Source: Methanococcoides sp. (lineage in GTDB: Archaea; Halobacteriota; Methanosarcinia; Methanosarcinales; Methanosarcinaceae). Taken from it: a stretch of DNA of 64,000 nucleotides. Below are positions 36,229 to 46,932 of the stretch, in pieces. The translations under genes were made by a program, and so were the position numbers. The number at the start of each line of letters is the position of its first letter. Position 1 is the stretch's first letter. The notes under the pieces are model-generated. The model was not told the DNA's origin. It saw nothing but the letters and a program-made list of their open reading frames with translations, and did no database searches. The stretch is from the NCBI GenBank assembly GCA_021108275.1, contig JAIORD010000027.1, positions 91,910 to 155,909 of the forward strand. The letters are read 5' to 3'.

Positions 36229-36681
36229 TTGATCAGAAAAGCCACATTGAAGGATGTTGATGCGATCAAGAGCATCATCAGTTTTTATGCAAAGCAGGAG
36301 TTGATGCTCCATCGTTCTGTCAGTGATCTCTATGAGTCCATACGTAATTTCTATGTTTACGATATCGATGGCGATGTTGTAGGTTGCTGTGGTTTGCAGG
36401 TATTATGGGCTGATCTTGCAGAGGTCCTGTCCTTTGCTATTCTTTCGGAATATAGGGGAAAAGGTATTGGTACACAATTGTTAGAGGCATGCCTTGATGA
36501 TGCTCGTGAACTCGGGGCTACCTCTGTCTTCACATTGACGTATGCACCTGTCTTTTTTGAGAAAAATCATTTCAAACGTGTGGACAAGGCAACTCTCCCG
36601 CACAAAATATGGATTGGTTGCATCAAATGTCATAAGTTCCCGGATTGTGACGAAATAGCTCTTTCATTGGAACTTTCATAA
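36229..36681 (+). CDS. GNAT-family N-acetyltransferase
   Basis: A 150-residue GNAT enzyme with the acetyl-CoA loop EYRGKGIGTQLLEACLDDAR near residues 84-103. The pattern of HRSVSDLYESIRNFYVYDIDGDVVGCCGL matches short proteins sometimes named ArgA, N-acetylglutamate synthase, so an arginine-pathway role is possible (argB is also in this window, not adjacent). TTG 36229 is preceded by AAGGAG with 8 nt spacing. It follows tRNA-Arg closely. Substrate not proven. Confidence 0.8.
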   Translation: MIRKATLKDVDAIKSIISFYAKQELMLHRSVSDLYESIRNFYVYDIDGDVVGCCGLQVLWADLAEVLSFAILSEYRGKGIGTQLLEACLDDARELGATSVFTLTYAPVFFEKNHFKRVDKATLPHKIWIGCIKCHKFPDCDEIALSLELS

Positions 36682-36755
36682 TTCGATTGATTAATGTAAT
36701 CATTTATTAATCCCAAGTACATTTGCCTAGCTATAACTAAACCAGGAAGATAATA

Positions 36756-37685
36756 ATGATCAAAGCACGTATCAGAGATTTTATAATTACCAAAGACGAT
36801 TGGATATTTGCGGTTGCAGACTATTTCCATCCTGAAGGTGTCAGGTGTGTGCTAAGATATGTGCCCGATGAGACCGGGGACCGTCAGCTCAATGGGATGA
36901 ATTATCGCAAATATGATTTCGATGTTGCTTTTGATTTTATGCGTAATAACAAGCCTGAATGGGTTCAGGATGTCCACGTAGTTCCTGAAGATCAGGTAAA
37001 GGTCATTCTCCATCCTTCAGACCCTATTCCAGAACTCATAAAAAAGGATGAGAGGGTAAAAGCCGTCTATGAAGTATTGCATGCAGCCGGTATACCTATT
37101 GAAAAGATGGGCGTTACCGGCTCTTTCCTTCCTGGCTTACAGAACGATATGTCCGATGTTGATTTTGTTGTATATGGCAAGGACTGGTTCAAGGCAAGGG
37201 ATGCTATTGCAGTTGCAAAGGCAAAAGGTGGATTCATTGAGGATATTGATGTGGATATGTGGCGTCGCATTTACAACAAACGTATCCCTGAGATCTCTTT
37301 TGAAGAATTCGTTCTACACGAAAAGCGCAAAGGGAACAGGGGGATGGTCGGTGGCACATATTTTGATCTCCTTTTCGTTCGAGACTGGGATCAGATAAGT
37401 TCGCCTATTTCCCGTGGCGAAGACATCGGTACTGCAAAAATAGAAGCAATGGTAACCGATGCAGAACTGGCATTCGATAACCCTTCCATATACAAGATCG
37501 ACCACGATGAGATCGACCATGTCCTTTCATACACTCATACTTATGCTGGTCAGGCCCTTAAAGGAGAATTGATCGAAGCACAGGGCGTAGTTGAACAGGT
37601 AGGCGATATTAAGAGACTTGTTGTAGGGACCTCGAGGGAGCCTAAAGGTGAGTGGATAAGATCACTGACACTACTTGATCAGTAA
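36756..37685 (+). CDS. Polymerase-beta-type nucleotidyltransferase
   Basis: A 309-residue protein with the NTase signature GVTGSFLPGLQNDMSDVDFVVYG (residues about 120-142), i.e. G-S plus D-x-D metal ligands. The N-terminal 80 residues and C-terminal region are archaeal-specific, matching predicted nucleotidyltransferases of COG2413 type. The target (RNA, protein or small molecule) is unknown. ATG 36756 follows AGGAAGATAATA. Single gene. Confidence 0.8.
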   Translation: MIKARIRDFIITKDDWIFAVADYFHPEGVRCVLRYVPDETGDRQLNGMNYRKYDFDVAFDFMRNNKPEWVQDVHVVPEDQVKVILHPSDPIPELIKKDERVKAVYEVLHAAGIPIEKMGVTGSFLPGLQNDMSDVDFVVYGKDWFKARDAIAVAKAKGGFIEDIDVDMWRRIYNKRIPEISFEEFVLHEKRKGNRGMVGGTYFDLLFVRDWDQISSPISRGEDIGTAKIEAMVTDAELAFDNPSIYKIDHDEIDHVLSYTHTYAGQALKGELIEAQGVVEQVGDIKRLVVGTSREPKGEWIRSLTLLDQ

Positions 37686-37820
37686 TACACTGAACTTGTA
37701 TCAAAAAGCGTTAGATTAGATGCTAATAAATATGTGACAAATCATTAAAAATAGTTATCTTGAGTGCTGCGAAAAGGACGCGCACTCTATAATTGTTGAT
37801 CGGGTTGATGGTTGGGGTGA

Positions 37821-38132
37821 TCAACCGCCACCAGTTGCCTGGAATACTTCTTCCACTTTTTCCTGACCTTCTTCGGAACGTGCTTTAACAAGCTCCTTTG
37901 TTTCCTCTTCTGTAAGGACGTGTTCCTTTCCTTTGGTCGATACCATTTCGGTTATTTGCAGTGTATCGATCCTGTAATATAATTGTGTGGTATCAAGAAG
38001 TGCCCAAGTACCCTCCTCATCGGTCATGATCTCCTCTATCACTCCGATGGTGTCGGTATTGATATAGCGTACATTGATGCCAACGTTTATTGGCTTGCCA
38101 TCGATATCAACGGTTTCGGGCACTTCGTTCAT
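37821..38132 (-). CDS. DUF2098 family protein
   Basis: A 103-residue methanogen-specific protein with the pattern VDIDGKPINVGINVRYINTDTIGVIEEI, an SH3-like small beta barrel, followed by an acidic tail. It starts 12 nt after mptA and is surely co-transcribed. Association with GTP cyclohydrolase suggests a role in methanopterin synthesis, but no activity is known to me. Confidence 0.75.
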   Translation of the reverse strand: MNEVPETVDIDGKPINVGINVRYINTDTIGVIEEIMTDEEGTWALLDTTQLYYRIDTLQITEMVSTKGKEHVLTEEETKELVKARSEEGQEKVEEVFQATGGG

Positions 38133-38144
38133 TTGATCCTCACA

Positions 38145-39098
38145 TCAATTATTTTTTATCTCGTCTCTGAGATCACCAAGAAGGGCAACTCTTTCTGCAA
38201 ATGCATTATGTCTGTGTATGCTCTCTTCATTGATCTGCTTAATGGTAACGAGTGCACTGTCAGGCACATGGGCAAATTCACTGACTATATTCTGCGCCAT
38301 TGTTCTGACACAATCTTCCACGAACTTAGGGTTCTGGTGTGCTCTTTCAACTACCAGTGCTTCATCTGCGCGCTTCAGGAGCTCTACTATGCTTGAACTC
38401 ATGGAACTCTCGATGATACGGATAATGGTCTCAAGGGAGACATCAACGTCACCACTGACCTCGAGGGATATAATTCCACGTCCTCTCTGGTTATGGGTAG
38501 CCATAGGTACTTTGTTCAGGAAGTTCATGACGGTCTCGAGTTCGACTCCAAGTTCCCTGAGTGCAGTTTTTGCGTTGTCCCTCATTATTTCCTGTGCGCA
38601 TGGGCATGCTGTCATGCCAACGACCTCGGCTCCAATGAGTTTCTTGACATCGATGTCACCCTCTTCAAGTCTTGTTGCGGTCGCTTCTGCAAATATGTCC
38701 ACTACTTCTTGACATTTCATTTTTGTAGATGGCGCTTCCCTTTTGACAACATATTCACTCTTCATACGTACTTCTGAACGAGTGGCGTATTCATGGCGCC
38801 TTAGAAGGCTTTTAGCAACATCGTTACAGAGTTCCTCTATCTCATAGACTGGAAGGTTAATGGCTTTTTCAAGAACTTCATCCATAGCTTCGAAGTTACG
38901 TGAAAGGTTTGCACCTTTACGGTCAGAAGGTAGGTCCACAAAGATCTCAAAGGTTGAGATCAGTACGATCGGACGTTTGTCCTTTCTCTTAATCTCAACA
39001 AGCTTTTTAACTCCGGTAACACCCACACGTGTAAGATTTATGGGTATTTTTGGTCTGTTTGCCTGTACATCAGGAAATTGCGCAATTGGAAGTTCCAT
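38145..39098 (-). CDS. mptA: GTP cyclohydrolase MptA
   Basis: A 317-residue type IB/IV GTP cyclohydrolase (FolE2 family), the iron-dependent first enzyme of tetrahydromethanopterin synthesis, converting GTP to dihydroneopterin cyclic phosphate. Seen: [24 protein letters not shown], the metal-binding [13 protein letters not shown], and [16 protein letters not shown] 39098 follows GAGG with 8 nt spacing; the longer TTG start at 39116 lacks a site. Operon with the DUF2098 gene. Confidence 0.94.
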   Translation of the reverse strand: MELPIAQFPDVQANRPKIPINLTRVGVTGVKKLVEIKRKDKRPIVLISTFEIFVDLPSDRKGANLSRNFEAMDEVLEKAINLPVYEIEELCNDVAKSLLRRHEYATRSEVRMKSEYVVKREAPSTKMKCQEVVDIFAEATATRLEEGDIDVKKLIGAEVVGMTACPCAQEIMRDNAKTALRELGVELETVMNFLNKVPMATHNQRGRGIISLEVSGDVDVSLETIIRIIESSMSSSIVELLKRADEALVVERAHQNPKFVEDCVRTMAQNIVSEFAHVPDSALVTIKQINEESIHRHNAFAERVALLGDLRDEIKNN

Positions 39099-39339
39099 AT
39101 TTATAGCCTCGAACAAGGATTAAGTAAATGATTGTATCTATTATTGAATAGTAACCAACACAAACAGATTCATTGCATGTAAATGTTTTGTTATATGGTC
39201 GTATTTTATCATGTGCAACACTTACTAATATATTTATATGCATTTCATATTTATATTTGATTTGATATCATTTTTGATCTATAAATGTGCTTGTCGGGCT
39301 ATTTCACATCCAGAATCATAATCAAAAGGCAACATTAAA

Positions 39340-39405
39340 AGAAAACTATTTATATTTCGTAAGTACAACTACCTATAACCGATATCGGGTTAGTAAGGTG
39401 ATAAA
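39340..39405 (+). promoter_or_regulatory. Promoter and leader of the MC1 gene
   Basis: TATA box CTATTTATATTTC near 39345-39358, then a leader with the perfect palindrome CCGATATCGG (39379-39388), extended to AACCGATATCGGGTT, and AAGGTGAT before ATG 39406. The palindrome lies at or just after the expected start of transcription, where an operator or mRNA hairpin would act. The remaining 220 bp toward mptA is AT-rich. Confidence 0.5.
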
Positions 39406-39702
39406 ATGTCTGAAACAAGAAACTTTGTGTTACGAGACGAAAAAGGCAATGAAAGCGGCGTATTCACGGGTAAACAGCCACGTCAGGCAGCTCTTAAGGT
39501 TGCTAACAGGGGCAAGGGTACCAAAAAGAAGCCAGAAAACATCATGCTTCGTGAGCGCGGCACTAAGAAGGTCCATGTTTTCGTGGGTTGGAAAGAGATG
39601 GTCGCTGCACCAAAGAACAAACCTGACTGGATGCCTGACAAGATCAACAAGCCATTTGTCAAGAAACAAAAACCAGGCATAATCAAACTGGAAACTGTCT
39701 AA
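39406..39702 (+). CDS. Chromosomal protein MC1
   Basis: A 98-residue DNA-bending architectural protein: NFVLRDEKGNESGVFTGKQPRQAALK, the MLRERGTKKVHVFVGW block, and the basic loop PKNKPDWMPDKINKPFVKK. MC1 is the main nucleoid protein of Methanosarcinaceae and some haloarchaea, so it is also a taxonomic clue. It is single-copy in this window and probably highly expressed given its clear promoter and AAGGTGAT site. Confidence 0.97.
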   Translation: MSETRNFVLRDEKGNESGVFTGKQPRQAALKVANRGKGTKKKPENIMLRERGTKKVHVFVGWKEMVAAPKNKPDWMPDKINKPFVKKQKPGIIKLETV

Positions 39703-39861
39703 TATTTTCAATTATTGTAGGTTCTGACTCGGGCCTGCAAGTTCTTCTTTTTGAATTTTATTGCTAATTCCCTTTGACATATCTTTCAAGCTTTATGCTG
39801 TTCTCTTTTACGCTCCTTAAATCAAAAAGCTTTATACGATGTATAATCTTTATTGACCTAT

Positions 39862-40752
39862 ATGACAGGAAAAAGAGAGAATGTGTTGATCGAGGCACTT
39901 CCTTACATAAGGGAATTCCACGATTCTGTTATGGTCGTCAAAGTAGGTGGACATGCCATGGTCGATCCTCAGGTGATGAGTGATATCATCCAGGATATTG
40001 TCCTCCTGCGCTTTGTTGGTATTCATCCTGTGATCGTTCATGGCGGCGGACCAGAAATAACCGAAAAAATGGAACGCATGGGCAAAAAGTCAGAATTTGT
40101 GGGTGGTTTGAGGATAACTGACGATGAGACCATGGAAATTGCCCGGATGGTACTTGTCGGAAATATCAATACCCGCATAGTTTCCCTTATAAGTAAACAT
40201 GGTGGGAAAGGTGTCGGTCTTTCCGGAAAAGATGGGAATATGATATTGGCAAAGAAAAAGCCCACTCAGAAAATTCTAATCGAAGATATTGAGCACGACG
40301 TTGATCTTGGTTGGGTGGGGGATACTGAGATCATCAATCCTGAGATCATCAATATTGTGACCGAAAATGGGTATATTCCAGTCATATCTCCAATTGCAAT
40401 GGATTCTGAGGGGAATGCCCTGAATATCAACGCTGATACGGTTGCAGGTGATCTGGCAGATGCTCTGAATGCAAAGAAACTGATACTTATGACCGATGTG
40501 CCTGGTGTTCTCAGAGATCAGACCGATATATCAACACGCATATCACGCATTGGTGTGGACGAAGTTGAACAACTGATAGAAGATGGTATTCTCGGTGGCG
40601 GCATGATCCCGAAGATGAGAAGTGCAAAAGCAAGTGTTGAGGGTGGTGTGGATCGTGTTCATGTTATCGATGGCAGCATATCCCATTCAGTACTGCTGGA
40701 GCTTTTCACTGATCAGGGTATTGGTACGATGGTGTATAAGGACACCGAATAA
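39862..40752 (+). CDS. argB: Acetylglutamate kinase
   Basis: A 296-residue amino-acid kinase of the arginine pathway (N-acetylglutamate to its phosphate). Seen: MVVKVGGHAM, the glycine-rich IVHGGGPEI, NINADTVAGDLADAL, LMTDVPGVL and GGGMIPKMRSAKASVEGGV. The TATA-like CTTTATACG at 39827-39835 would put the transcript start near ATG 39862, so it may be leaderless; the in-frame TTG at 39853 is less likely. Confidence 0.95.
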   Translation: MTGKRENVLIEALPYIREFHDSVMVVKVGGHAMVDPQVMSDIIQDIVLLRFVGIHPVIVHGGGPEITEKMERMGKKSEFVGGLRITDDETMEIARMVLVGNINTRIVSLISKHGGKGVGLSGKDGNMILAKKKPTQKILIEDIEHDVDLGWVGDTEIINPEIINIVTENGYIPVISPIAMDSEGNALNINADTVAGDLADALNAKKLILMTDVPGVLRDQTDISTRISRIGVDEVEQLIEDGILGGGMIPKMRSAKASVEGGVDRVHVIDGSISHSVLLELFTDQGIGTMVYKDTE

Positions 40753-40772
40753 GGTGTCCTCTCATCCTTTTT
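40739..40772 (+). terminator. Terminator overlapping the argB stop codon
   Basis: AGGACACC (40739-40746) and GGTGTCCT (40753-40760) form a perfect 8-bp stem whose 6-nt loop contains the argB stop TAA. CTCATCCTTTTTT follows. An intrinsic-type terminator folded into the last codons of the gene. Confidence 0.65.
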
Positions 40773-40777
40773 TGGCT

Positions 40778-41821
40778 TTATCGGTCCAGTATTGGACTGC
40801 CATAGGTAAAATCGTCTAACTCGAGCACTTTTGTCCACGTCTGTTTGCAATCACATGTCAGCCCTTCAAGCACCTTCAGGTCCTGGGTGCGTGAAAACAG
40901 ATGTACTGCATCTGAAACATCCCTGCTGCATATCTTGCAATTGTGAGGGCCACGTTTTGAACCTGCACCCACGGGGTCGGAAGTTATTGCCAGATCAGGA
41001 TGGCGTTGTTTTGTTCGCTTAAGGATCTCAACGATACTCCAAAGCCATGGTGTTCTGTATTGGCTCCTTTGCCAGAGCTGTTCCACATATGTACCATTCT
41101 GGACATTACATAGGTTTATCGAGATGGTCTGTGCATGATCTGCAACATCATCAATCGTTTTGACAATGTCTTCCAGTGCTTCCTTTTCGGACAGGAACGG
41201 TGGTTTCAGCAACAGATATGCTTTCATGCTCACATCGTTGTTCTTTGCCACGTTTGAGGCTGTAATGTAATCCTCGAACGTGAATCCCTTATTGATGGAG
41301 TTCTTCCGTATATTGTCTGAACTTGTCTCCAGCCCGATAGCAATTTCAAATGCAGTATCTCCAAGTGCTTCTTTGCAGGCTTTCAGGGTCTCTTCAGTAA
41401 CGAACTCAGGTCTGCTCTCAACAAGGACCTTAAAGATACGTTCATCGGATGCCAGGTTGTGCAGGATGTTAGCTCTTGTTTCTGCTGGCACTTCATTTTC
41501 ATCAAGAAAACTTCCTGATGTAAATATCTTCACCATGAAACTTTCAAACTTCTCGCCCTTCTTCATAGCGTTATCATACTGGTTTTCAAGTTCTTCTGGT
41601 TGTGGGGGTATTTTTGCACTATCATAAACAAAGCCGCACATTGTGCAGCCTCCAGCTTTTCCCCACCAGCAGCCTGATGTCTTGAAGATGATGGTCAGTG
41701 TATCAACTGTCTTTCCGTCACAGTGATCTGTGCTTCTCCATACGGCAGAAGGATAATCGTTAGATGATGGCTTTATACGCTGACGGTCGCGTATATCTAA
41801 TACGGCTTTATTTAGTGACAT
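40778..41821 (-). CDS. Archaeosine biosynthesis radical SAM protein RaSEA
   Basis: A 347-residue radical SAM protein of the COG1244 type. The cluster motif is the atypical C51-x7-C59-x2-C62 in GCWWGKAGGCTMCG. Further blocks: FTSGSFLDENEVP, LVESRPEFVTEETL, AIGLETSSD, SINLCNVQNGTYVE and a C-terminal CKIC/CDCK cysteine set. The family acts with ArcS to finish archaeosine at tRNA position 15. It starts one base after the guaA(B) stop, so they share a transcript. Confidence 0.88.
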   Translation of the reverse strand: MSLNKAVLDIRDRQRIKPSSNDYPSAVWRSTDHCDGKTVDTLTIIFKTSGCWWGKAGGCTMCGFVYDSAKIPPQPEELENQYDNAMKKGEKFESFMVKIFTSGSFLDENEVPAETRANILHNLASDERIFKVLVESRPEFVTEETLKACKEALGDTAFEIAIGLETSSDNIRKNSINKGFTFEDYITASNVAKNNDVSMKAYLLLKPPFLSEKEALEDIVKTIDDVADHAQTISINLCNVQNGTYVEQLWQRSQYRTPWLWSIVEILKRTKQRHPDLAITSDPVGAGSKRGPHNCKICSRDVSDAVHLFSRTQDLKVLEGLTCDCKQTWTKVLELDDFTYGSPILDR

Positions 41822-42736
41822 TTACTCGAACTCGATAGTTGCAGGTGGTTTTGGTGACAGGTCGTAAAGTACTCTTGCGACTGATGCTATCTCGCCGGAG
41901 ATCCTGGATTCGATCTTCCTGAGGGTCTCCCAGGGTAGTTCAAGTGCCTCTGCGGTCATACCGTCCCTTGAACCGACAGCGCGTACGGCAATTATCCAGC
42001 CATGTACACGGACATCCCCTTTGACGCCGGTTCCTTTTCCTATGACGGCTGCAAATGTCTGCCAGGGTTTGAACTGTTCCAGGAGCTCTTCCTCTACGAT
42101 CGCGTTCGCTTCACGCACGACATCTACCTTTTCCTCGGTGACCTCTCCGATTATCCTTACGGAAAGCCCGGGTCCTGGGAATGGCATTCTCTCGCAGATC
42201 TCTTCAGGAAGGTCAAGTGCCCAGGCGACCTCACGTACCTCGTCCTTGTAAAGGTCATCTATAGGCTCGACTATTGCCTTGAAATCGATGTGTTCCGGTA
42301 GTCCACCGACGTTGTGGTGGGATTTGATTCCACCGTCAGACTCGATCCTGTCCGGATATATAGTTCCCTGAATCAGGTATTCTGCATTTATTATGCGTGC
42401 TTCCTCTTCAAAGACACGAATGAATGTCTCTCCGACAACCTTTCTCTTCTCTTCAGGGTCTTTGATGCCGACAAGTGCCTCGAGGAATCTGTCCTTTGCA
42501 TCTATGGTCTGCAGGTTCATGTCCGCAAAGATCTCTTTGATCCTTTTAGTCTCACCTTTTCTCATAAGACCTGTGTCGATGTAGATGGGTATCAGGTCAT
42601 CTCCAATAGCCCGGTATGCAAGTACTGCACAGACTGAACTGTCAACACCGCCGGAAAGTGCGATTATCGTCTTTCCTTTTGCTTGTTCCTTGATCCTGTC
42701 TATAGCCTTTGGTATGAATTTCTCGACTTTTACCAT
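41822..42736 (-). CDS. guaA: GMP synthase, ATP pyrophosphatase subunit
   Basis: A 304-residue PP-loop subunit of the two-subunit archaeal GMP synthase, which aminates XMP to GMP using ammonia from a separate glutaminase subunit. The PP motif is LSGGVDSSV at 27-35; also [22 protein letters not shown], and the dimerisation domain ending [15 protein letters not shown] 42736. The glutaminase gene is not in this window. It is first in the guaA(B)-RaSEA operon. Confidence 0.95.
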   Translation of the reverse strand: MVKVEKFIPKAIDRIKEQAKGKTIIALSGGVDSSVCAVLAYRAIGDDLIPIYIDTGLMRKGETKRIKEIFADMNLQTIDAKDRFLEALVGIKDPEEKRKVVGETFIRVFEEEARIINAEYLIQGTIYPDRIESDGGIKSHHNVGGLPEHIDFKAIVEPIDDLYKDEVREVAWALDLPEEICERMPFPGPGLSVRIIGEVTEEKVDVVREANAIVEEELLEQFKPWQTFAAVIGKGTGVKGDVRVHGWIIAVRAVGSRDGMTAEALELPWETLRKIESRISGEIASVARVLYDLSPKPPATIEFE

Positions 42737-42944
42737 GAATGTGAACTCCAGTTATGATGTGATAATGATCAATATTAGTGAATTTCTTAGATAATACTGT
42801 GCTTTAATATGTTTGTTGGTTTTAATAGTATCGATGGAAAACTCAATGATACTATATCAATTACTTTCACCCTGCATGGTTGCATGTTAAATATAGTGAA
42901 ATACATTTTCAGAATTGTATCACTAGCTTAATCTCGGTATAAAT

Positions 42945-44894
42945 ATGTACAGGACACTCCAGAAATATTTTGGTTACAGCGAATTCCGTCCTCTTCAGGA
43001 GGATATTATCAATGATGTTCTGAACAAAAAGGATGTTTTTGTATTAATGCCGACAGGCGGTGGCAAATCAATATGCTACCAGATACCTGCACTCATAATG
43101 GATGGGCTTGCTGTGGTGGTATCCCCTCTCATTTCTCTGATGAAGGACCAGGTGGACGGACTTGTCAGTAATGGGGTCTCGGCTGCTTATCTTAATAGTA
43201 CGTTAAGTTATAACGAAGTTCAGAAAACGACCCGTGCCATCGTCGAAGGGCATGTGGATATATTATATGTTGCACCTGAACGCCTTTGCATGAAAAGCAC
43301 TCAGGAGCTGCTTAGTCATGTCAATGTAAGTCTTTTTGCTATCGATGAGGCTCATTGTATCTCTGAATGGGGACATGATTTCAGGCCGGAATATCGGCGT
43401 ATGGGATTTTTAAAAAAGAAGTACCCTGATGTTCCTGTGATAGCTCTGACCGCAACAGCTACTGCGAAGGTAAAGGAAAATACCATCAAACAACTTGATC
43501 TGGTCTCTCCTTCTATTTATGTGGCGAGTTTTGATCGTCCTAATCTTTCCTATGAGATAAGACCCAAGAACAATACCTATGGTGACATGGTAAGTTTCCT
43601 TAAGGGTCAGCGTGGAAATTCGGGTATCATATACTGCAACAGCCGGAAGAGTGTTGAATCTGTTTCCACCAAACTGAACCGTGAAGGATTTCATACCCTT
43701 CCTTATCATGCAGGATTGAACGATGCCAAAAGGCAGGATAATCAGGAACGTTTCATCAGGGACGATGTCGATATCATTGTGGCTACTGTTGCTTTTGGTA
43801 TGGGTATAGATAAACCGAACGTTCGTTTTGTCATCCATTATGATCTTCCCAAGAACCTGGAGGGCTATTATCAGGAAACAGGCAGGGGTGGGCGTGATGG
43901 CCTTGAATGTGAATGTATCTTGTATTTCAGTCGGGCTGACTGGTACAAGATCAAATATTTAATTGATCAGAAACCCAAAAAGTCTGAGCGCGATATCGCA
44001 ATGACGAAGTTGCAGGAAATGATAGATTATTGTGAAAGCACTTCCTGTCGCAGGAAGGCTTTATTGCGTTATTTTGGAGAAGAGCTGGAGTCCGACAATT
44101 GCGGAAGCTGTGATGTCTGTTTGAACCCGCGCGACACTTATGATGCGTCCGAGGTTGCAAGGACCTTCCTTTCCTGTGTCGATGAGGTAAATGAACGCTT
44201 TGGATTGACGCATATCGTGGATATCCTTACAGGCTCGAAGTCCAAGAAAATAATAGGCTATAAACATGACTGCCTTAAAAGCTATGGCACCGGTGACGGG
44301 TACATTAAGTCCGAATGGGTGGAAATGGCAAGGGAAATGATACGTCTGGGTCATGTTGATGTAAAGGAAGGAAAATATCCCATACTTCTTCTTAACAAGA
44401 AGAGCCGTGATGTCCTTGAGGGCGGTGAGGTACACCTGACACGCTCTATGGGGGCGACTACTATCAAACCCCGGAAAGCACCTGTTGGTGTATCAAGGCC
44501 AAGCAGTTCTGCAGTCGTCAGTTCTAGATACGCTGATCCGAAAAAGGCTGTTTCAAAGACGGTGAGGTCCTCGGCCAAGACAACACAGTCCGGTGCTCAA
44601 AAAAGAACATCTGTTCCGGCAAAGGCAAAGGTAAAGAGGTCTCCAACACCAATATCACGTCCGAACAAAAAACTCTTCGATAAGCTTCGGGAACTACGCA
44701 AAAGGCTTGCTGTGGAGGCAAATGTCCCGCCTTATATCATATTTGCAGATACAAGTCTCAGGCAGATGGCTGCGAAACTTCCAAAAAATGAAAAGGAGTT
44801 CATTGGCATCACTGGTGTCGGTGAGGTCAAGTTAAAGAAATATGGTTCTGTTTTCATGGAAGAAATAGCTGCCTTTGAAAAAGGCAGCAAGTGA
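42945..44894 (+). CDS. recQ: ATP-dependent DNA helicase RecQ
   Basis: A 649-residue 3'-5' helicase with complete RecQ architecture: Walker [13 protein letters not shown] box [17 protein letters not shown], motif [14 protein letters not shown], the zinc-binding cysteines (CESTSC...CGSCDVC), RQC winged helix, a basic linker around 500-570, and a C-terminal HRDC domain. It acts in recombination and fork repair. Such full bacterial-type RecQ is patchy in archaea, suggesting old transfer. A 208-bp AT-rich gap separates it from guaA; ATG 42945 has no strong ribosome-binding site. Confidence 0.95.
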   Translation: MYRTLQKYFGYSEFRPLQEDIINDVLNKKDVFVLMPTGGGKSICYQIPALIMDGLAVVVSPLISLMKDQVDGLVSNGVSAAYLNSTLSYNEVQKTTRAIVEGHVDILYVAPERLCMKSTQELLSHVNVSLFAIDEAHCISEWGHDFRPEYRRMGFLKKKYPDVPVIALTATATAKVKENTIKQLDLVSPSIYVASFDRPNLSYEIRPKNNTYGDMVSFLKGQRGNSGIIYCNSRKSVESVSTKLNREGFHTLPYHAGLNDAKRQDNQERFIRDDVDIIVATVAFGMGIDKPNVRFVIHYDLPKNLEGYYQETGRGGRDGLECECILYFSRADWYKIKYLIDQKPKKSERDIAMTKLQEMIDYCESTSCRRKALLRYFGEELESDNCGSCDVCLNPRDTYDASEVARTFLSCVDEVNERFGLTHIVDILTGSKSKKIIGYKHDCLKSYGTGDGYIKSEWVEMAREMIRLGHVDVKEGKYPILLLNKKSRDVLEGGEVHLTRSMGATTIKPRKAPVGVSRPSSSAVVSSRYADPKKAVSKTVRSSAKTTQSGAQKRTSVPAKAKVKRSPTPISRPNKKLFDKLRELRKRLAVEANVPPYIIFADTSLRQMAAKLPKNEKEFIGITGVGEVKLKKYGSVFMEEIAAFEKGSK

Positions 44895-44901
44895 TTCCAA
44901 T

Positions 44902-45660
44902 TTATGGCAGGAAATAAAGTGTCAATTGGAATATAAGATCTCCATAGATAACCGCACTGATAAAACCGGCTGTTATGGGTATCATGAATGGCAGTCCCGG
45001 GGTGACCCATACCCTTTTCTCAATAAGCCCTTTTTTATCATATTCCTTTATTGTAGTTATTGTATCTTCATCAAGCTGCATGCCACCCGTTGTGAATCGA
45101 TGTGACACGTTCCCCTCGCTCTCCTCGTACTTTTCAATAAGACGAATGTGGGGGCGTTCAAGGTCCTTTGTCAAAGATCTGTAGCCAATGAACATGTAAT
45201 GAGGTCTTTTAAGGGTATCTTTCAGAGATGGCTGTGTGAGATTGTAGAGGAAAAGTCCCAGCGGTACGACCACTGTGAGCAAGACCGAGTTCCCGAATAC
45301 GCTGAATGTGAAAAGGCCAATTGGTGGCATACCTGCCACAGGCAAATTGTAGTTGATCAGGTCCAGTGCAGGGTAGATCGGCAGTATCAATGATATCGCC
45401 ATCAACACTTTGGCATCTGCTCCACCGAAGGCTCCGAAATAGAACAATATGTAAACGAAAATGAATATTAATATGAACGATATGATCGTCCATTTCACAT
45501 AGGGGATGCCATATCGGGCAATATCATAGATGATCAAAGGAGCTGCCACACCAAGCATTATTGGCCAGAGCTTGTTAGTGACCCTTCGTGTCTTAATATC
45601 TGAGTAGCAGGAGTAAAGGAGAAATGGCATACAAACAAGCACTTTCAATAATTCTATCAT
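44902..45660 (-). CDS. Prepilin/prearchaellin peptidase (A24 family)
   Basis: A 252-residue membrane aspartate protease with about six helices. The two catalytic aspartates are in CYSDIKTRRVTN (near residue 21) and GAFGGADAKVL (GxGD-like, near 81). It cleaves class III signal peptides of pilin-like proteins, similar to FlaK/EppA. ATG 45660 directly follows the Hps-RraA stop, so they share a transcript. It could serve the FlaJ-like/ATPase machine 12 kb away. Confidence 0.88.
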   Translation of the reverse strand: MIELLKVLVCMPFLLYSCYSDIKTRRVTNKLWPIMLGVAAPLIIYDIARYGIPYVKWTIISFILIFIFVYILFYFGAFGGADAKVLMAISLILPIYPALDLINYNLPVAGMPPIGLFTFSVFGNSVLLTVVVPLGLFLYNLTQPSLKDTLKRPHYMFIGYRSLTKDLERPHIRLIEKYEESEGNVSHRFTTGGMQLDEDTITTIKEYDKKGLIEKRVWVTPGLPFMIPITAGFISAVIYGDLIFQLTLYFLP

Positions 45661-46932
45661 TTACATTTTCTCCCATTTTTTGAGGTTAAGGACCTCAGAA
45701 AGCGTGCTCCCTCTCTTTATCTCTTCATAGATACGTTTTTCGTTCTTCTCAACTTCCTTGGAACGCCTTGCTATCTCATATGCTCTTTCTTTGGGTATTA
45801 CGGCCACTCCGTTGTCATCTCCGATAATGTAATCTCCAGGGTTGACATTTTGTGAGCCGCAGTGTATGGATGCCCCAATTTCGCCAAATCCTTTCGGGTC
45901 TCCTGCGTTAGGTACATTACTGGTGGCAAAGACGGGAAGCCCTATCTCTCGGATCTCTTCGATATCCCTTACTGGACCATCAATTACCACTCCCGCTATG
46001 CCTTTGTTGAGACAACTAAGGGTGGCAAGTCCTCCCCATGGTGATATGTGTCGACTTCCGTTGTAGATCACAATTACATCCCCTTCACCGGCAACTTCGA
46101 TAGCTTCGACAGTTTTTGCCCAGTCACCTTCGAATGTCTGAACTGTCACAGCTTTACCTACCATCCTTTTTCCGGCAACCATTGTGTGGATATCTTTCAT
46201 GGCTCCTTTTCTGTGCATTGCATCGGTGATGTTCGGGGTGGATACCTCTGATAATAGTTGTCGGGTCTCTTCTTCGAGGGTCCGATGTGCAATTTCAGGA
46301 ATCTCCTTTGAATCAACGGCTTCTCGTATCTTTTTCGCAGCTCCGGTCACATTGTCGGATTGCGTTATATTTCCTCCGACGATGACGATACTTGCACCTG
46401 CTTTTACTGCCATTGCGGCACTTGCAGCATCCAATCCTCCTGCGGCAGCTACTGGAATGCTAACTGCCGTTGTCATTTTCTCAAGTATGGGGCTGGGATC
46501 CTTACCGGTCATTTGCTGATCGATCCCTGTATGCATGTTGATATAATCGACACCCATTAGTTCCAGTTCAATTGCTCTTGATACCGGATCTTCGACAATT
46601 ATCAGGTCGGCCATCAGCTTCACTCCGTATTTGTGTGCTGATCTGACGGCATCAAGGACCGTGGAATCATCGGCATTTCCCAGGAGCATGACAATATCCG
46701 CACCGGCTTTGGCGGCCATCTCCACTTCAAATGCACCGGTGTCTGCTATTTTCATGTCGGCAAGGATCGTATGGTTCGGGAATGATTTCCTTAGTTGGCG
46801 AATGGCATTCATTCCTTCACTCTTGATTAGTGGTGTTCCTGCTTCGATCCAGTCTATGCCTCCTTCGACGGCTTCCTTTGCGATCTGGATGGAACGGTCT
46901 ATTTCCAGCAGGTCAAGAGCTACTTGAATTAT
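45661..46932 (-). CDS. Hexulose-6-phosphate synthase fused to an RraA-like domain
   Basis: Residues 1 to about 215 are a 3-hexulose-6-phosphate synthase of the OMP decarboxylase superfamily ([22 protein letters not shown] region, [35 protein letters not shown]); the rest is an RraA-like domain ([27 protein letters not shown]). It would condense formaldehyde with ribulose 5-phosphate or run in reverse to make ribulose 5-phosphate. The frame is coding from at least 46932, but no ATG, GTG or TTG lies between there and the in-frame TAA at 46960-46962; ATG 46812 would cut off the first strand. The start is therefore ATA/ATT or hidden by a frameshift. Confidence 0.82.
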   Translation of the reverse strand: MIQVALDLLEIDRSIQIAKEAVEGGIDWIEAGTPLIKSEGMNAIRQLRKSFPNHTILADMKIADTGAFEVEMAAKAGADIVMLLGNADDSTVLDAVRSAHKYGVKLMADLIIVEDPVSRAIELELMGVDYINMHTGIDQQMTGKDPSPILEKMTTAVSIPVAAAGGLDAASAAMAVKAGASIVIVGGNITQSDNVTGAAKKIREAVDSKEIPEIAHRTLEEETRQLLSEVSTPNITDAMHRKGAMKDIHTMVAGKRMVGKAVTVQTFEGDWAKTVEAIEVAGEGDVIVIYNGSRHISPWGGLATLSCLNKGIAGVVIDGPVRDIEEIREIGLPVFATSNVPNAGDPKGFGEIGASIHCGSQNVNPGDYIIGDDNGVAVIPKERAYEIARRSKEVEKNEKRIYEEIKRGSTLSEVLNLKKWEKM

